Origin: JBBFMJ01 sp037441225
Lineage (GTDB): Bacteria; Acidobacteriota; Thermoanaerobaculia; UBA2201
NCBI GenBank assembly: GCA_037441225.1
Contig: JBBISU010000017.1
Location: 1 to 58,746, forward strand
DNA: 58,746 nt
Reading direction: 5' to 3'
The notes beneath the pieces are model-generated. The model did not search any database. It worked only from the letters and a program-made list of their open reading frames with translations, and was not told the DNA's origin. The translations under genes were made by a program, and so were the position numbers. Shown here piece by piece: positions 9,501 to 19,024 of the stretch; the stretch's first letter is position 1; each line of letters opens with the position of its first letter.

Positions 9501-10545
9501 ATTTCCTCATTGAAATTGAAAGGATAATTCCAAGGAGCAAAGAATTTGAAAGCATACTTGAACCACCATAACTTATCAATGGCAAGGTAATTCCCTTTGC
9601 AGGCATAACACCTATATTTACTGAAATGTGAATTAAACTATTTAAAGTAAACATTACAGTTAAACCAAAAATAAGCAGTTTTAAAAACATATTTTCCAAT
9701 TGAGTTGAAATCAATAAGCCCCTGAAAAATATCAATCCATAAAAAATTAGGACAATTGCAGAACCAATAAATCCCATTTCTTCACCTAAAATTGAAAAAG
9801 CAAAATCTGTATGGGGCATTAAGAGATAAAAAAATTTCTGATGGCTTTTCCCAAGACCTTTTCCCAAAATTCCACCACTTCCTAAGGCAATCTTTGCAGC
9901 AAATTGATGTTCACTATCTCCTTCTACGAATTCTTTTATTCTTTTAATTTGATAAGGCGATTGAAGCATTGAAAGAAAAATCAATAAACTGGAAATTAAT
10001 AAAATTATAAATAAATGTTTTTGCGGTATTCCTTTGTAAAAAAGCATAAAAAAAACAGTTGAAAGGATTAAAATTGTCATACCTAAATCAGTTTGAAAGA
10101 GGATTAAAAGGGTGGGTGGAAGAATTAAAATTAAAAGAAAGATTAAGGAATTAGGATATGTCTTCTCTGATAAAATTTTTGCAGAGATTATAACAAGTAA
10201 AATTTTTACAAATTCACTTGGCTGAAAGAGAAATCCAAAGGACCTATAAAATCTATGGGTTTCCTTTATCTCTGGAACAAAATATAAACCTATGAGAAGA
10301 AGAATACTTATAAAATATAATAGAAAAATAAAGTCATTATCAAAAAACTTTCTTACATCTATAATTATCAAGAAAAGAATGAATAAAAAAGAAAAAATTG
10401 AAAGGATAATATGCCTTTCATTAAAAGAAATTTTACTTATCTGCCCAACTGGAAAAGAAGAAGAAGCAACAGTTAAAATCCCAAATAAAAAGAGGAAAAG
10501 AATACAAGTCAAAATTATAAAATCTGGCTTTTTCTTTCTTTCCAT
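9490..10545 (-). CDS. ftsW: SEDS-family septal peptidoglycan polymerase FtsW
   Basis: 351 residues and about ten hydrophobic helices. SEDS landmarks are visible: FQPSEFVKILLVI, TDLGMTIL, the loop with FAFSILGEEMGF, and LPLISYGGSSMLSN near the C-terminus. It polymerises lipid II together with FtsI. The cluster position between murD and murG favours FtsW over RodA. The start overlaps the murD end by 31 nt. Confidence 0.94.
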   Translation of the reverse strand: MERKKKPDFIILTCILFLFLFGILTVASSSFPVGQISKISFNERHIILSIFSFLFILFLIIIDVRKFFDNDFIFLLYFISILLLIGLYFVPEIKETHRFYRSFGFLFQPSEFVKILLVIISAKILSEKTYPNSLIFLLILILPPTLLILFQTDLGMTILILSTVFFMLFYKGIPQKHLFIILLISSLLIFLSMLQSPYQIKRIKEFVEGDSEHQFAAKIALGSGGILGKGLGKSHQKFFYLLMPHTDFAFSILGEEMGFIGSAIVLIFYGLIFFRGLLISTQLENMFLKLLIFGLTVMFTLNSLIHISVNIGVMPAKGITLPLISYGGSSMLSNSLLLGIILSISMRKYEI

Positions 10546-11810
10546 TTCTTTACAAGCTCCTTGAAGTGTTTTCCTCTTTCTTCAAAGTTTTTATATTGGT
10601 CAAAAGATGCACAACCAGGGGATAAAAGAACAAAAGAGCCCTTTTCCAATAAACTATCAAGAGAATTAAAGACCTCTTCTAAATCTTTTTTCAAAAAGAT
10701 TTTAATATCCAAATTTTTTAATGTATTATATATTTTTTCCCTTGCTTCACCTATACAAAATAAAGCAATACACTTATTTTTAACCAACTCTTTTAAAGGT
10801 GAAAAATTACTTCCTTTATCTTTGCCACCTAATATTAAAATTGTCTTCTTTTCAGGAACACCAGTTAAAGCTTTTAAAACAGAATCTACATTTGTTCCTT
10901 TTGAATCATTTATGAAGGTTATACTATTTATCTCATCAACTATTTCCATTCTATGTTCTAAGGGCTTAAAGCTTCCCACTGCTTCCCTTATTGCATTTTT
11001 ATCAATCCCAAATTTCAAACAAAGAAGAACTGCAGCTGCTGTATTTTCCCAATTATGGTTTCCCAGCAATTTTAAATCACTTCTTTTTATAATCTCTTTA
11101 CCTTCAAATAATAATTTTTCTTCTTCAATAATTAAATCACAATTTTTTGAATATCCAAACCTTAAAAGTTGAATCTCAGGAAACAAGTCTTCTGGTACTA
11201 TTCCTACTCCTCCTTCTTTTAACAATTCAAATATTTTTCTTTTAATCCTTACATAATTTTCAAAACTCTTATGCCTGTCAATGTGGTCTTCTGTTATATT
11301 CAATAAAATTGCTCCATCCAATAATTTTTTTGACATAACTTCTAATTGAAAAGAAGAAATCTCAACTGAATAAACATCATAAGGACCTTTATCCAAGAGG
11401 GAAGAGAGGGGTAAGCCAATATTTCCAGCAGCAGTTGCCTTAGTTTTGCTTGAGGAAAAGATATGGGATACAAGAGCAGTTGTTGTAGATTTTCCATTTG
11501 TTCCAGTTATACCAATTTTTATCCCTTTTAATTGTTCCATTGCCCACTCTACCTCACTTACAATCTTAATCTTTTTTTCCTTTGCTTTTTCCAAAAAATC
11601 ACAATCCAGAGGGACCCCTGGAGATAAAATAATTTCACCAATCTCATTTAAAAGTTCTATAGGGTGTTCCCCCCATATATATTTCATAAATGGATATATT
11701 TCCACATCTTTCTTTTCTTCAATATCGCTAACAAAAGCATATTCTCCCCTTTTGTTTAAAATTTCAGCCACTGCTTTTCCACTCTTTCCATAGCCCAGTA
11801 TTAATTTCAT
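10515..11810 (-). CDS. murD: UDP-N-acetylmuramoylalanine--D-glutamate ligase MurD
   Basis: Adds D-Glu to UDP-MurNAc-L-Ala. The start is placed at ATG 11810, giving MKLILGYGKSGKA, because this codon forms an ATGA overlap with the mraY stop. A longer reading from 11864 would add 18 residues inside mraY with no family match. The protein has about 431 residues, with ATPase P-loop GITGTNGKSTTTAL, FQLE and NITEDHIDRH, and C-terminal INDSKGTNVDS and LILGGKDKGSNF. All are typical MurD motifs. Confidence 0.96.
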   Translation of the reverse strand: MKLILGYGKSGKAVAEILNKRGEYAFVSDIEEKKDVEIYPFMKYIWGEHPIELLNEIGEIILSPGVPLDCDFLEKAKEKKIKIVSEVEWAMEQLKGIKIGITGTNGKSTTTALVSHIFSSSKTKATAAGNIGLPLSSLLDKGPYDVYSVEISSFQLEVMSKKLLDGAILLNITEDHIDRHKSFENYVRIKRKIFELLKEGGVGIVPEDLFPEIQLLRFGYSKNCDLIIEEEKLLFEGKEIIKRSDLKLLGNHNWENTAAAVLLCLKFGIDKNAIREAVGSFKPLEHRMEIVDEINSITFINDSKGTNVDSVLKALTGVPEKKTILILGGKDKGSNFSPLKELVKNKCIALFCIGEAREKIYNTLKNLDIKIFLKKDLEEVFNSLDSLLEKGSFVLLSPGCASFDQYKNFEERGKHFKELVKKWKERKSQIL

Positions 11811-12865
11811 CTTAGTTTCAATGTTGTAAGCCCTAATAAAACAAAAAGAATTGTTATAATCCAAAACCTTACAACAATCTTTGTCTCTGCCATACCTTTT
11901 TTTTCAAAATGGTGATGGATTGGAGACATAAGAAATACCCTCTTTTTAAAAAGCTGGTAAGAGATAACTTGAATTATAACTGATAGTGCTTCAATTACAA
12001 AAATTCCTCCAATAAAGGGAAGTAAAAATTCTTGTTTTATTATTGAAGCACCAACTCCCATTGTTCCTCCTAACATTAGCGAACCTGCATCACCCATAAA
12101 AATTTGAGCAGGAGGGGCATTAAACCATAAAAAACCTAAAGAAGCACCAACAAGGGCTGCAAAAAATATTGCAAGTTCACCTGAACCAGGAACATAAGGT
12201 ATTTGAAGATAATTTGCTACAATTTTGTTTCCTGAAGAATAGGAAAGAACAGAAAAAGCAAGGGCACAAAACAAAGTTACTCCTGTGGCAAGACCATCCA
12301 GCCCATCTGTTAAGTTAACAGCATTTGAAGAACCAACAACAATTAATAAAAATAAAAGAAAATAAAAAATTTTAATGTCAAAGATCCATTCTTTAAAAAA
12401 AGGAAAAGAAATAAAAGTTATATTTTGATTTTTTAAATAAAGAAATAGAAATAAAATTCCTGCTCCTGAAATCTGAAGCAAAAGCTTTTGTATAGCTTTT
12501 AAACCTTTATTTGAACCTTTTTTTATCTTCAATAAATCATCTAAAATTCCTATAAAAGAAAAATAAAGGGAAGAAAATAAAATTGCTTGAACATAATGGT
12601 TTGATAAATCAAGCCATAAAAGGGAAGGGATAAAAGAAGATACAAAAATTAAAAGCCCTCCCATTGTAGGTGTCCCTTCTTTTTTCTTATGCTCAGATGG
12701 TCCTTCTTCTCTTATGTGTTGTTTTATTGATAGTTTTTTTATCCTTTCAATAAACCAGAACCCAAGAATAAAAAATATTAAGGTAGCAGAAAACAGTGTC
12801 AAAAAAGACCTCACTGTTATATAACCAAAAAATCTATGGCTTTCATGAAGGAAACTATATAGCAC
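11807..12865 (-). CDS. mraY: Phospho-N-acetylmuramoyl-pentapeptide transferase MraY
   Basis: Transfers phospho-MurNAc-pentapeptide to undecaprenyl phosphate, making lipid I. 352 residues and about ten membrane helices. Family motifs: KKEGTPTMGGLL, NAVNLTDGLDGLATG (catalytic aspartates), GDAGSLMLGG and the metal-site loop SPIHHHFEKKG. It probably starts at GTG 12865, with a GGAGGAAG ribosome site inside the end of murF (11-nt overlap). Confidence 0.97.
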   Translation of the reverse strand: MLYSFLHESHRFFGYITVRSFLTLFSATLIFFILGFWFIERIKKLSIKQHIREEGPSEHKKKEGTPTMGGLLIFVSSFIPSLLWLDLSNHYVQAILFSSLYFSFIGILDDLLKIKKGSNKGLKAIQKLLLQISGAGILFLFLYLKNQNITFISFPFFKEWIFDIKIFYFLLFLLIVVGSSNAVNLTDGLDGLATGVTLFCALAFSVLSYSSGNKIVANYLQIPYVPGSGELAIFFAALVGASLGFLWFNAPPAQIFMGDAGSLMLGGTMGVGASIIKQEFLLPFIGGIFVIEALSVIIQVISYQLFKKRVFLMSPIHHHFEKKGMAETKIVVRFWIITILFVLLGLTTLKLR

Positions 12866-14210
12866 CTTCTTCCTCCATAATTTTTATTATTTTTTCCATT
12901 TCCATTCCCCTTGAACCTTTAAAGCAAACCCAATCTTCTCCTTTTAAAATTTTCAATAAAATCTCTGCCCCTTCTTTGTGGTCTTTAATAAAGAAAGCAT
13001 TTTTCCCTTTTTCTTTAAAAATTTCACCTGTTTTACTTGAAAGTTTTCCAAGACAAATTATTGAATCAACTACTTCTAAAGCAAATTCGCCTGCTTTTTT
13101 GTGATAATTTTCTTCTTCTTCTCCAAGCTCTAACATATCACCTAAAACAAGAATCTTTTTTCCTTTTGCAGGGGTCTTTTTTAATTTCTTCAACAATTCT
13201 TTTAAGGAATTTGGGGAAGCATTATAAGTGTCATCAATTAAATAAAACCCTTTCCTCGATTTTATTAAATTTAATCTTCCCTTTAAGGGCTTATAATCTT
13301 TTATACTTTCAATTAATTTATTAAAATCAAGATTTAATAAATAATAAAATCCAAAGGATGCCTCAATTGTTGAAATGTTAAGAGCACCATGGGGAACTTT
13401 AAAATTAAACTCTTTTTCTTTAACTTTTATTTTTAAGTTAAAACCAAAAAGTCCCTTATCTTTTATTACCTTTCCTTCTATATCTCCCTTTTTCCCAAAG
13501 GTTATTTTCTTTTGCGGATATTGTAAAATATGTTTTTTCAAAAATTTGTCATTGTATGGATATATAATTAAGCCATCTTCTTTTAAGTATTTTAATATTT
13601 TTGATTTTTCCTTTCCTATTGTTTCAAGAGATTTCAAATAAGCAGTATGCACAGGTGCAACCCCTGTGATGCAAACAAAATCTGGTTCGGATATAAATGA
13701 TAATACCTCCATTTCTCCTATTTTGTTAATACCTGCTTCCAATATTAAATATTTACAGTTATCATTTATATTACAAATTGTAAGGGGTAAGCCAGTTATT
13801 GAATTTAGGTTTCCTTCTGAAGCTTCAAGCCCAGATAAGGACTTTGAAAGGGCTTGATATAATAAGTTTTTAAGGGAACTTTTTCCAATAGAACCTGTTA
13901 TGGCAAAGACATAAGGATTTATTTTTTCTCTAATTGTCTTTGAAAGTATATGAAAACTTTTTAATGTATCTTGAACTAAGATATAGGGTTTCTTAAAATC
14001 AATCTCCTTTGAAACCATTGCAGCCGCTGCTTTTTCAAATGCTTCTTTTAAAAAATTATGCCCATCTGTCCTTTCTCCTTTTAAAGCAATAAATAGTGAA
14101 TCCTTTTTTGTCAACTTTGAATCAATTGAAACATTTTCAATTTTAGTAAATTCATCACCAAAAACTTCCCCACCTGTTGCTTTTTTGACAAAAGAAAGAT
14201 CAAACTTCAA
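12855..14210 (-). CDS. murF: UDP-MurNAc-tripeptide--D-Ala-D-Ala ligase MurF
   Basis: Completes the pentapeptide by adding D-Ala-D-Ala. 451 residues. The N-terminal domain has IENVSIDSK and FIALKGERTDGH. The P-loop reads ITGSIGKSSLKN, with Ser in place of the usual Thr after GK. The C-terminal domain has LIDDTYNASPNS and VLGDMLELG, which are MurF-specific. Junctions with murE (ATGA) and mraY (11 nt) are overlapping. No D-Ala-D-Ala ligase gene is present in the window. Confidence 0.96.
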   Translation of the reverse strand: MKFDLSFVKKATGGEVFGDEFTKIENVSIDSKLTKKDSLFIALKGERTDGHNFLKEAFEKAAAAMVSKEIDFKKPYILVQDTLKSFHILSKTIREKINPYVFAITGSIGKSSLKNLLYQALSKSLSGLEASEGNLNSITGLPLTICNINDNCKYLILEAGINKIGEMEVLSFISEPDFVCITGVAPVHTAYLKSLETIGKEKSKILKYLKEDGLIIYPYNDKFLKKHILQYPQKKITFGKKGDIEGKVIKDKGLFGFNLKIKVKEKEFNFKVPHGALNISTIEASFGFYYLLNLDFNKLIESIKDYKPLKGRLNLIKSRKGFYLIDDTYNASPNSLKELLKKLKKTPAKGKKILVLGDMLELGEEEENYHKKAGEFALEVVDSIICLGKLSSKTGEIFKEKGKNAFFIKDHKEGAEILLKILKGEDWVCFKGSRGMEMEKIIKIMEEEGAI

Positions 14211-15655
14211 GAGAGTTTCTCCTTTATTGCTTTTAATGCAACCTCTGAATCAGAAAAGGGAAAAATCTTATCCTTTACTATTTGGTAATTTTCATGCCCC
14301 TTTCCCAATAATAAAACTGCAAAATTTTGGTTTGCTAAAGCAATTGCTTTTTCAATTGCCTCTTTCCTATCTAATATTATTAAAACCTTATCCTGTCCAG
14401 ATGAAAAAACTCCATCCTTTATCTCTTCACAAATCTTTACAGGATCTTCTGAACGAGGATTATCAGTTGTAATAATTACAATTTCAGACATCCTTCCTGC
14501 AATCTCTCCCAATATCCTTCTCTTCCCTCTATCCCTATCCCCTCCAGCACCAAAGACAGAGATAATTTTTAAATTATAAATTTCTTTTATGGTTTTAAAA
14601 ACATTTTCAAAACCTTCTGGGGTATGGGCATAATCAACTATAACAGGAAATTTTTGACCTCCTTCAATCTTTTCTAACCTCCCTTTTATTTGTGGTAAAT
14701 TTTCAAAATATTTTAAAGTTTCTTCAACAGGAAAATTTAAAGAATAGAGGCAAGCAATACTTGAAAGAAAATTTTGAATATTGTATAAGCCCAATAGAGG
14801 AATATTAAATTTATATTTTTTACCTTCAATAGAAATTTCTCCAACACTTCTTTCATTAGATTGATTGAAAGAAACTAAATGGACAAATTCTTTATTTTTA
14901 ATAGAAAAAGGTATCTTATTTATCTCTAAATTTTTAAACTCCTTAAATTTTTTCTCATCTGAGTTGTAAATTAAGATGCCCTCTTTGTCCAATAAATCTA
15001 TTAAATGTTTTTTTGAAGAAAAATAGTCCTCTTCCGTTATATGAAAATCAAGATGATCTCTGCCTAAATTTGTAAAAATTGCTCTTTTGAAATTCAATGC
15101 CTCAACCCTTTTTTGTTTTAAGGAATGGGAAGAGGTTTCCATAACAACATAAGAAATACCTTCATTTTTTAAATTAAAGAAAAGCTCTGCAAGAATTGGA
15201 GCTTCTGGTGTTGTATAAGTAGAAGGAAAAGTATTTTTACCTATCTTATAATCTGTAGTCCCAATAAAACCAGCTTTTTCAAAAAGAGAGATTCCATAAT
15301 AAATTAAATGAGCAGTTGTTGTCTTCCCTGTTGTTCCAGTTATTCCAATAATTTTCATTTCCCTTTGAGGATTTCCATAAAACTCAAAAGAAATAAAGGG
15401 AAGGAGATCTCTTATATTTTCTAATATCAAATAAGTGACTTTTTCATTGCCAACCTTATCTGATAAAATTGCCTTTGCTCCTTTTAAAACTGCTTCTTTT
15501 TCCCAGGAAAGCCCATGGCTTTTATTTCCTGGGAGAGCAACAAATAAATCATTCTTCTTTGCATTCTGTGCTTTTAAGCAAAGACCTTTTAATTCAACAT
15601 CTTCTCCTATCATTTTTATTTGAGGAAATTTTTTTACAATTTCAGATGCTTTCAC
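14207..15655 (-). CDS. murE: UDP-MurNAc-tripeptide synthetase MurE (meso-DAP type)
   Basis: Adds the third amino acid of the stem. 482 residues. P-loop GITGTTGKTTTAHL, the N-terminal lid with FVALPGNKSHG, and the C-terminal VDYAHTPEGFENV and VFGAGGDRDRGKR. The substrate loop reads TTDNPRSEDP. DNPR is the motif of meso-diaminopimelate-adding enzymes, whereas lysine-adding enzymes differ there, so the cell wall is predicted to be DAP-type. It overlaps ftsI by 14 nt. Confidence 0.97.
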   Translation of the reverse strand: MKASEIVKKFPQIKMIGEDVELKGLCLKAQNAKKNDLFVALPGNKSHGLSWEKEAVLKGAKAILSDKVGNEKVTYLILENIRDLLPFISFEFYGNPQREMKIIGITGTTGKTTTAHLIYYGISLFEKAGFIGTTDYKIGKNTFPSTYTTPEAPILAELFFNLKNEGISYVVMETSSHSLKQKRVEALNFKRAIFTNLGRDHLDFHITEEDYFSSKKHLIDLLDKEGILIYNSDEKKFKEFKNLEINKIPFSIKNKEFVHLVSFNQSNERSVGEISIEGKKYKFNIPLLGLYNIQNFLSSIACLYSLNFPVEETLKYFENLPQIKGRLEKIEGGQKFPVIVDYAHTPEGFENVFKTIKEIYNLKIISVFGAGGDRDRGKRRILGEIAGRMSEIVIITTDNPRSEDPVKICEEIKDGVFSSGQDKVLIILDRKEAIEKAIALANQNFAVLLLGKGHENYQIVKDKIFPFSDSEVALKAIKEKLS

Positions 15656-17246
15656 TTTCCTGTCCTTTTAAAAATAAATAAAAAGATAAATTCCTTGCCA
15701 CAGGTGCTGCCACATCACCACCATAATATAGAGGTCTTGGTTTTTTCACTACAACCAACACAAGATACCTTGGCTCATCCAAGGGAAACCAACAAACAAA
15801 AGATGAAATATAATAACCTTGAATATATCTGCCTCCCTCAGAAAGCTGAGCTGTCCCTGTTTTCCCACCCATAGAAATGAAAGGAATATGTGCCTTTATA
15901 CCAGTTCCTTTTATTATTGTTTGAAACAATATTGGTTTTAATTTTTCAAATTCTGGCTTAAAGGGGAGTTTTTCCTTATAATTTTTATTAAGAGAAAAGT
16001 GAGGTTTGACTAAATAACCACCATTTATTAAAGCACTATAAGCTCTTAAAATTTGAGCAGAGGTAACAGAGATACTTTGACCCAAAGTTATGTATGCCTT
16101 TGACAATTGGGTTTTTTGATTATTGAAATTTCCCCTTACCTCAGAAGGAATCTCAATACCTGTTTTTCTTAAAAAACCATAAGCTTCAATTGTTTTATAA
16201 AATTCCTTATCTGGTATTTTTTGTGACCAGAGCATACAACCAACATTTGAGGAGAAATAGAGGGTTTCAGAAAAATTTAAAATTTCAAATTTATGATGGT
16301 CCCTTATTTTTACCCCTGAAATTTCCAAAAAACCCTTACTACAATCAAATTGTTCCATCGGCTTTATCAAATTTAATCTTAAAGCTGTATCTGCAAAAAA
16401 TGGCTTAATTATTGAACCTGGTTCATAGCAAGAAGAAGCAAGGTGTTCATCCTGCCATAAGCCCTTTTTTTCATAAGAAAAAGGAGGGTCTATTGAATGA
16501 GCTAATATCTCTCCATTTTTTGGATTGATAACTGTAATTGCACCCCATTCATAAGAAATATTTCTTTTTAAATTTTCTAAGGATCTCTTTGCCATATATT
16601 GGATTTCTGTGTCAATTGTTAAATTTATATCTTTCCCTGGAACAGCAGGGGTTATTTCTTCTCCTAAATCATAACTGTATCTTATCCTATCTCTTAAAAC
16701 TAACTTTTCTCCTTCCTTTCCTTTTAAATGATTATTAAAAAAATATTCTAATCCAGAGATTCCATTATTTTCCCAATCAACCCATCCTACTATATGGGAT
16801 GTAAGTTCTTCATAAGGATAAACCCTTTTATATCCTTTTTCTATTATCAATCCAGGAATTTTTAAAGTTTCAAGCTCTTTTAATTGTTCAATTTTTGCAT
16901 CTTTTTTTAAAACAAAGTAACCTTTTTCTAATTTTATTGCTTTTTTTAAAATTTTTTCAGGGAGGTTTAATATATTTTTAATATCTTCTAAGTTTTTTTT
17001 CTCATAAGTATAATTTTTAGTATCAATTGCCACCTTTCCTGTATATTCTTCATAACTTCCTGCTAATATATTTCCATTCCTATCATAAATTATTCCTCTT
17101 TTTGGAATTATCTTTACTTTTTCTATATGCAAGGATTTTTTATAAAAATAATCATACTTATAAATTTGAATGTATATCAAAAATATGGTTAAAATAAAAA
17201 ACCACAAAGAAAAAAATATAGATACAAGCAAAAGATTACGGTTCAT
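15642..17246 (-). CDS. ftsI: Septal transpeptidase FtsI (class B penicillin-binding protein)
   Basis: Cross-links septal peptidoglycan. 534 residues: an N-terminal membrane helix (about 7-27), a PBP dimerisation domain beginning with IIPKRGIIYDRNG, and a transpeptidase domain. Catalytic motifs are complete: SxxK as S278-I-I-K281 within EPGSIIKP, SSN at 332-334, and KTGT at 462-465. There is no PASTA domain. It overlaps ftsL (11 nt) and murE (14 nt). Confidence 0.95.
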   Translation of the reverse strand: MNRNLLLVSIFFSLWFFILTIFLIYIQIYKYDYFYKKSLHIEKVKIIPKRGIIYDRNGNILAGSYEEYTGKVAIDTKNYTYEKKNLEDIKNILNLPEKILKKAIKLEKGYFVLKKDAKIEQLKELETLKIPGLIIEKGYKRVYPYEELTSHIVGWVDWENNGISGLEYFFNNHLKGKEGEKLVLRDRIRYSYDLGEEITPAVPGKDINLTIDTEIQYMAKRSLENLKRNISYEWGAITVINPKNGEILAHSIDPPFSYEKKGLWQDEHLASSCYEPGSIIKPFFADTALRLNLIKPMEQFDCSKGFLEISGVKIRDHHKFEILNFSETLYFSSNVGCMLWSQKIPDKEFYKTIEAYGFLRKTGIEIPSEVRGNFNNQKTQLSKAYITLGQSISVTSAQILRAYSALINGGYLVKPHFSLNKNYKEKLPFKPEFEKLKPILFQTIIKGTGIKAHIPFISMGGKTGTAQLSEGGRYIQGYYISSFVCWFPLDEPRYLVLVVVKKPRPLYYGGDVAAPVARNLSFYLFLKGQESESI

Positions 17247-17574
17247 AAATTATTATTACTTTTTTTTCTTCTATGGGAACCAAGCCCGCATCCTTAGAAA
17301 TACTTTCAATTTTTTCAGGATGGAGAAGGGATTCTTTTTCCATAATAAGTTTTATCTTTTCATCTTCAATCTTTTTGTTTTCATATTCCAATTTTCTTAT
17401 TTCTTTTCCAATTGAATAAATTTTCAAGTTAGTTTTTAAAATAAAAAATGACAAAATAAAAAAAGGTAAAATTAAAAAAAAGAAAACAAAATATTTTTTT
17501 AAAGTTTCAGTATCAACTGGTTTTATTGCTTTTTGTTCTGGCAAATCAGCTGTATATATAATCTTGCTATTCAT
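17236..17574 (-). CDS. ftsL: FtsL-like divisome protein
   Basis: 112 residues: about 27 cytoplasmic residues, one membrane helix (roughly 28-47), then a Lys/Glu-rich coiled coil (YSIGKEIRKLEYENKKIEDE) and a short tail with EKIESISKDAGLVP. This topology and the site between rsmH and ftsI fit FtsL, which is too divergent to recognise by sequence alone. The ATG overlaps the rsmH stop by 4 nt. The tail resembles the 'iEeiARe.lGmv' end of FtsL/DivIC proteins. Confidence 0.75.
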   Translation of the reverse strand: MNSKIIYTADLPEQKAIKPVDTETLKKYFVFFFLILPFFILSFFILKTNLKIYSIGKEIRKLEYENKKIEDEKIKLIMEKESLLHPEKIESISKDAGLVPIEEKKVIIIYEP

Positions 17575-18485
17575 AATTTTTCAAAGACCCTCAAATTTGC
17601 ACTTCTTGAGAGAGGATTTTCTTTTATTTCCTCCTCAGTAGGAACAACTGGTTTTTTTGTTATTATTTTTCCTTTTCTTTCTGCTCCACAAATACAAGGG
17701 GAATTAAAGCATATACACTTTCCAGAATATTTTTTAAAATAATTTTTTACAACTCTATCTTCTATACTATGAAAAGATATGATTAACAATCTTCCAGAAG
17801 GAAACAACAACTCTATTGCTTGTGGTATAAACTTTTTTAAATTTTCAATTTCAGAGTTAACTGCAATCCTTAAAGCCATAAAGGTTTGGGTTGCTGGGTG
17901 AATCTTTTTGTAGTTTTTTTTCTTAACTGATAAAATTATATCCACAAGCTCAGAGGTTTTAGATATTTTTCTTTTTTTCCTTTCTTCCACAATTTTCTTT
18001 GCAATTTTTTTTGAAAAGGGCTCTTCACCATATTCCTTTAATATTTTTTCAATTTCTTTTTCCGAATATCTATTTAAAATATCTTTCGCCTTCTCTCCCT
18101 TTCCAGAAAGATTCATATCTAATTCTTCATCTTTTTTAAAGGAAAAACCAAGACCTGATTCTTCTAATTCATATATTGATAAACCCAGATCAGCTAAAAT
18201 ACCATCAAAACCATTCCATTTTATTTCCTGGGTTATCTTTTTTAAATTACAAAAATTTTCATTTTTTAAAATTATTCTATCTTTGTATCTTTCCAAATTT
18301 TTTAAAGCAATCTTTAAAGAGGAATTATGTAAATCAAGCCCTAAAAGCTTTGCATTTTTTGTTTTTTCTAAGATACCTAAAGAATGACCACCTAAGCCAA
18401 TTGTAACATCAGCATAATAGCCCTCATCCTTTAAATTAAAAAATTTTAATACCTCTTCCTTTAAAACACTTTTATGTTTTATCAA
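17571..18485 (-). CDS. rsmH: 16S rRNA m4C1402 methyltransferase RsmH (MraW)
   Basis: SAM-dependent N4-methylation of C1402 in 16S rRNA. The start is set at TTG 18485 because the protein then begins MIKHKSVLKEEVL, the family's normal N-terminus, and GGGGG lies 5 nt upstream. The earlier TTG (18512) adds nine residues without support. Motifs: YADVTIGLGGHS (SAM loop), DGILADLGLS, HPATQTFMALRIAVN, LLIISFHSIEDR and a Cys-rich C-terminal loop (CICFNSPCICG). About 304 residues. It overlaps mraZ by 14 nt. Confidence 0.95.
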   Translation of the reverse strand: MIKHKSVLKEEVLKFFNLKDEGYYADVTIGLGGHSLGILEKTKNAKLLGLDLHNSSLKIALKNLERYKDRIILKNENFCNLKKITQEIKWNGFDGILADLGLSIYELEESGLGFSFKKDEELDMNLSGKGEKAKDILNRYSEKEIEKILKEYGEEPFSKKIAKKIVEERKKRKISKTSELVDIILSVKKKNYKKIHPATQTFMALRIAVNSEIENLKKFIPQAIELLFPSGRLLIISFHSIEDRVVKNYFKKYSGKCICFNSPCICGAERKGKIITKKPVVPTEEEIKENPLSRSANLRVFEKL

Positions 18486-18918
18486 GGGTGCCCCCAGCCA
18501 ATATCCTTGCAAATTGTTCGTTTGTAATCTTTGGCTGTTGGAATATCCTTTCTATCATTTCCAAGGTATAAACTTCCAGATGATTAACAACAGCAACAAC
18601 CATTACTGTACCTTTAAGGGAAGGATTTCTAATTCTCATTGCTTCAGGAACCATTATTTTTCCCTGTGAATCAGCAACAGAACTTCTTCCAGTAATGTTT
18701 AACCTTGTCATCAAAAAAGCAAGATCTGGATTTGTATCTGACTTTTTCTTAATTTCTTCCAGTACTGGATCTGGGAAAATAACCAAACTTTCAAAATCAA
18801 GGGAGGCAATATAAAAAGAATTTCCATATTTGGAATAAAGATATTCCCTATATTCCACTGGAATTTTCAATCTCCATTTTGAATCAATAGTAGATTTATA
18901 GCTTCCACAAAAATCCAA
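18472..18918 (-). CDS. mraZ: Transcriptional regulator MraZ
   Basis: Double SpoVT-AbrB-fold DNA-binding protein that controls the dcw operon in several bacteria. 148 residues. The first repeat contains STIDSKWRLKIPVEYR and the second contains SSVADSQGKIMVPEAMR, the two expected beta-barrel arms. Translation starts at TTG 18918: a GGAGG ribosome site lies 6 nt upstream and no ATG is available. It is the first gene of the cluster and sits directly downstream of the promoter at 18962-18990. Confidence 0.95.
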   Translation of the reverse strand: MDFCGSYKSTIDSKWRLKIPVEYREYLYSKYGNSFYIASLDFESLVIFPDPVLEEIKKKSDTNPDLAFLMTRLNITGRSSVADSQGKIMVPEAMRIRNPSLKGTVMVVAVVNHLEVYTLEMIERIFQQPKITNEQFARILAGGTLDKT

Positions 18919-18961
18919 ACAATACCTCCGAGCACTTTTCGATACTTATAGACACAAAAAT

Positions 18962-18990
18962 ATTCTAAACTATTTTTATGCCCTTGTCAA
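18962..18990 (-). promoter_or_regulatory. Predicted sigma70-type promoter of the dcw cluster
   Basis: On the minus strand a perfect TTGACA (18985-18990) is followed after 17 nt by TAGAAT (18962-18967), a near-consensus vegetative promoter about 45 nt before the mraZ start codon. The predicted leader contains one AAAAGTGCTC element (18930-18939), similar to the AAAGTG half-sites bound by MraZ in mollicutes, and then GGAGG (18925-18929). Only one such half-site is visible, so autoregulation by MraZ is possible but not shown. Confidence 0.75.
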
Positions 18991-19024
18991 GAGGTATTTT
19001 TAATTAAAATTTGAAATTTAAATT

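Noticed and set aside
10561..11172. Plus-strand open frame of 203 codons opposite murD
   Set aside because: Antisense to a firm MurD with all motifs; composition reflects the AT-rich complement.
11811..11864. N-terminal extension of murD
   Set aside because: Lies inside mraY and lacks homology; ATG 11810 forms an ATGA overlap with the mraY stop.
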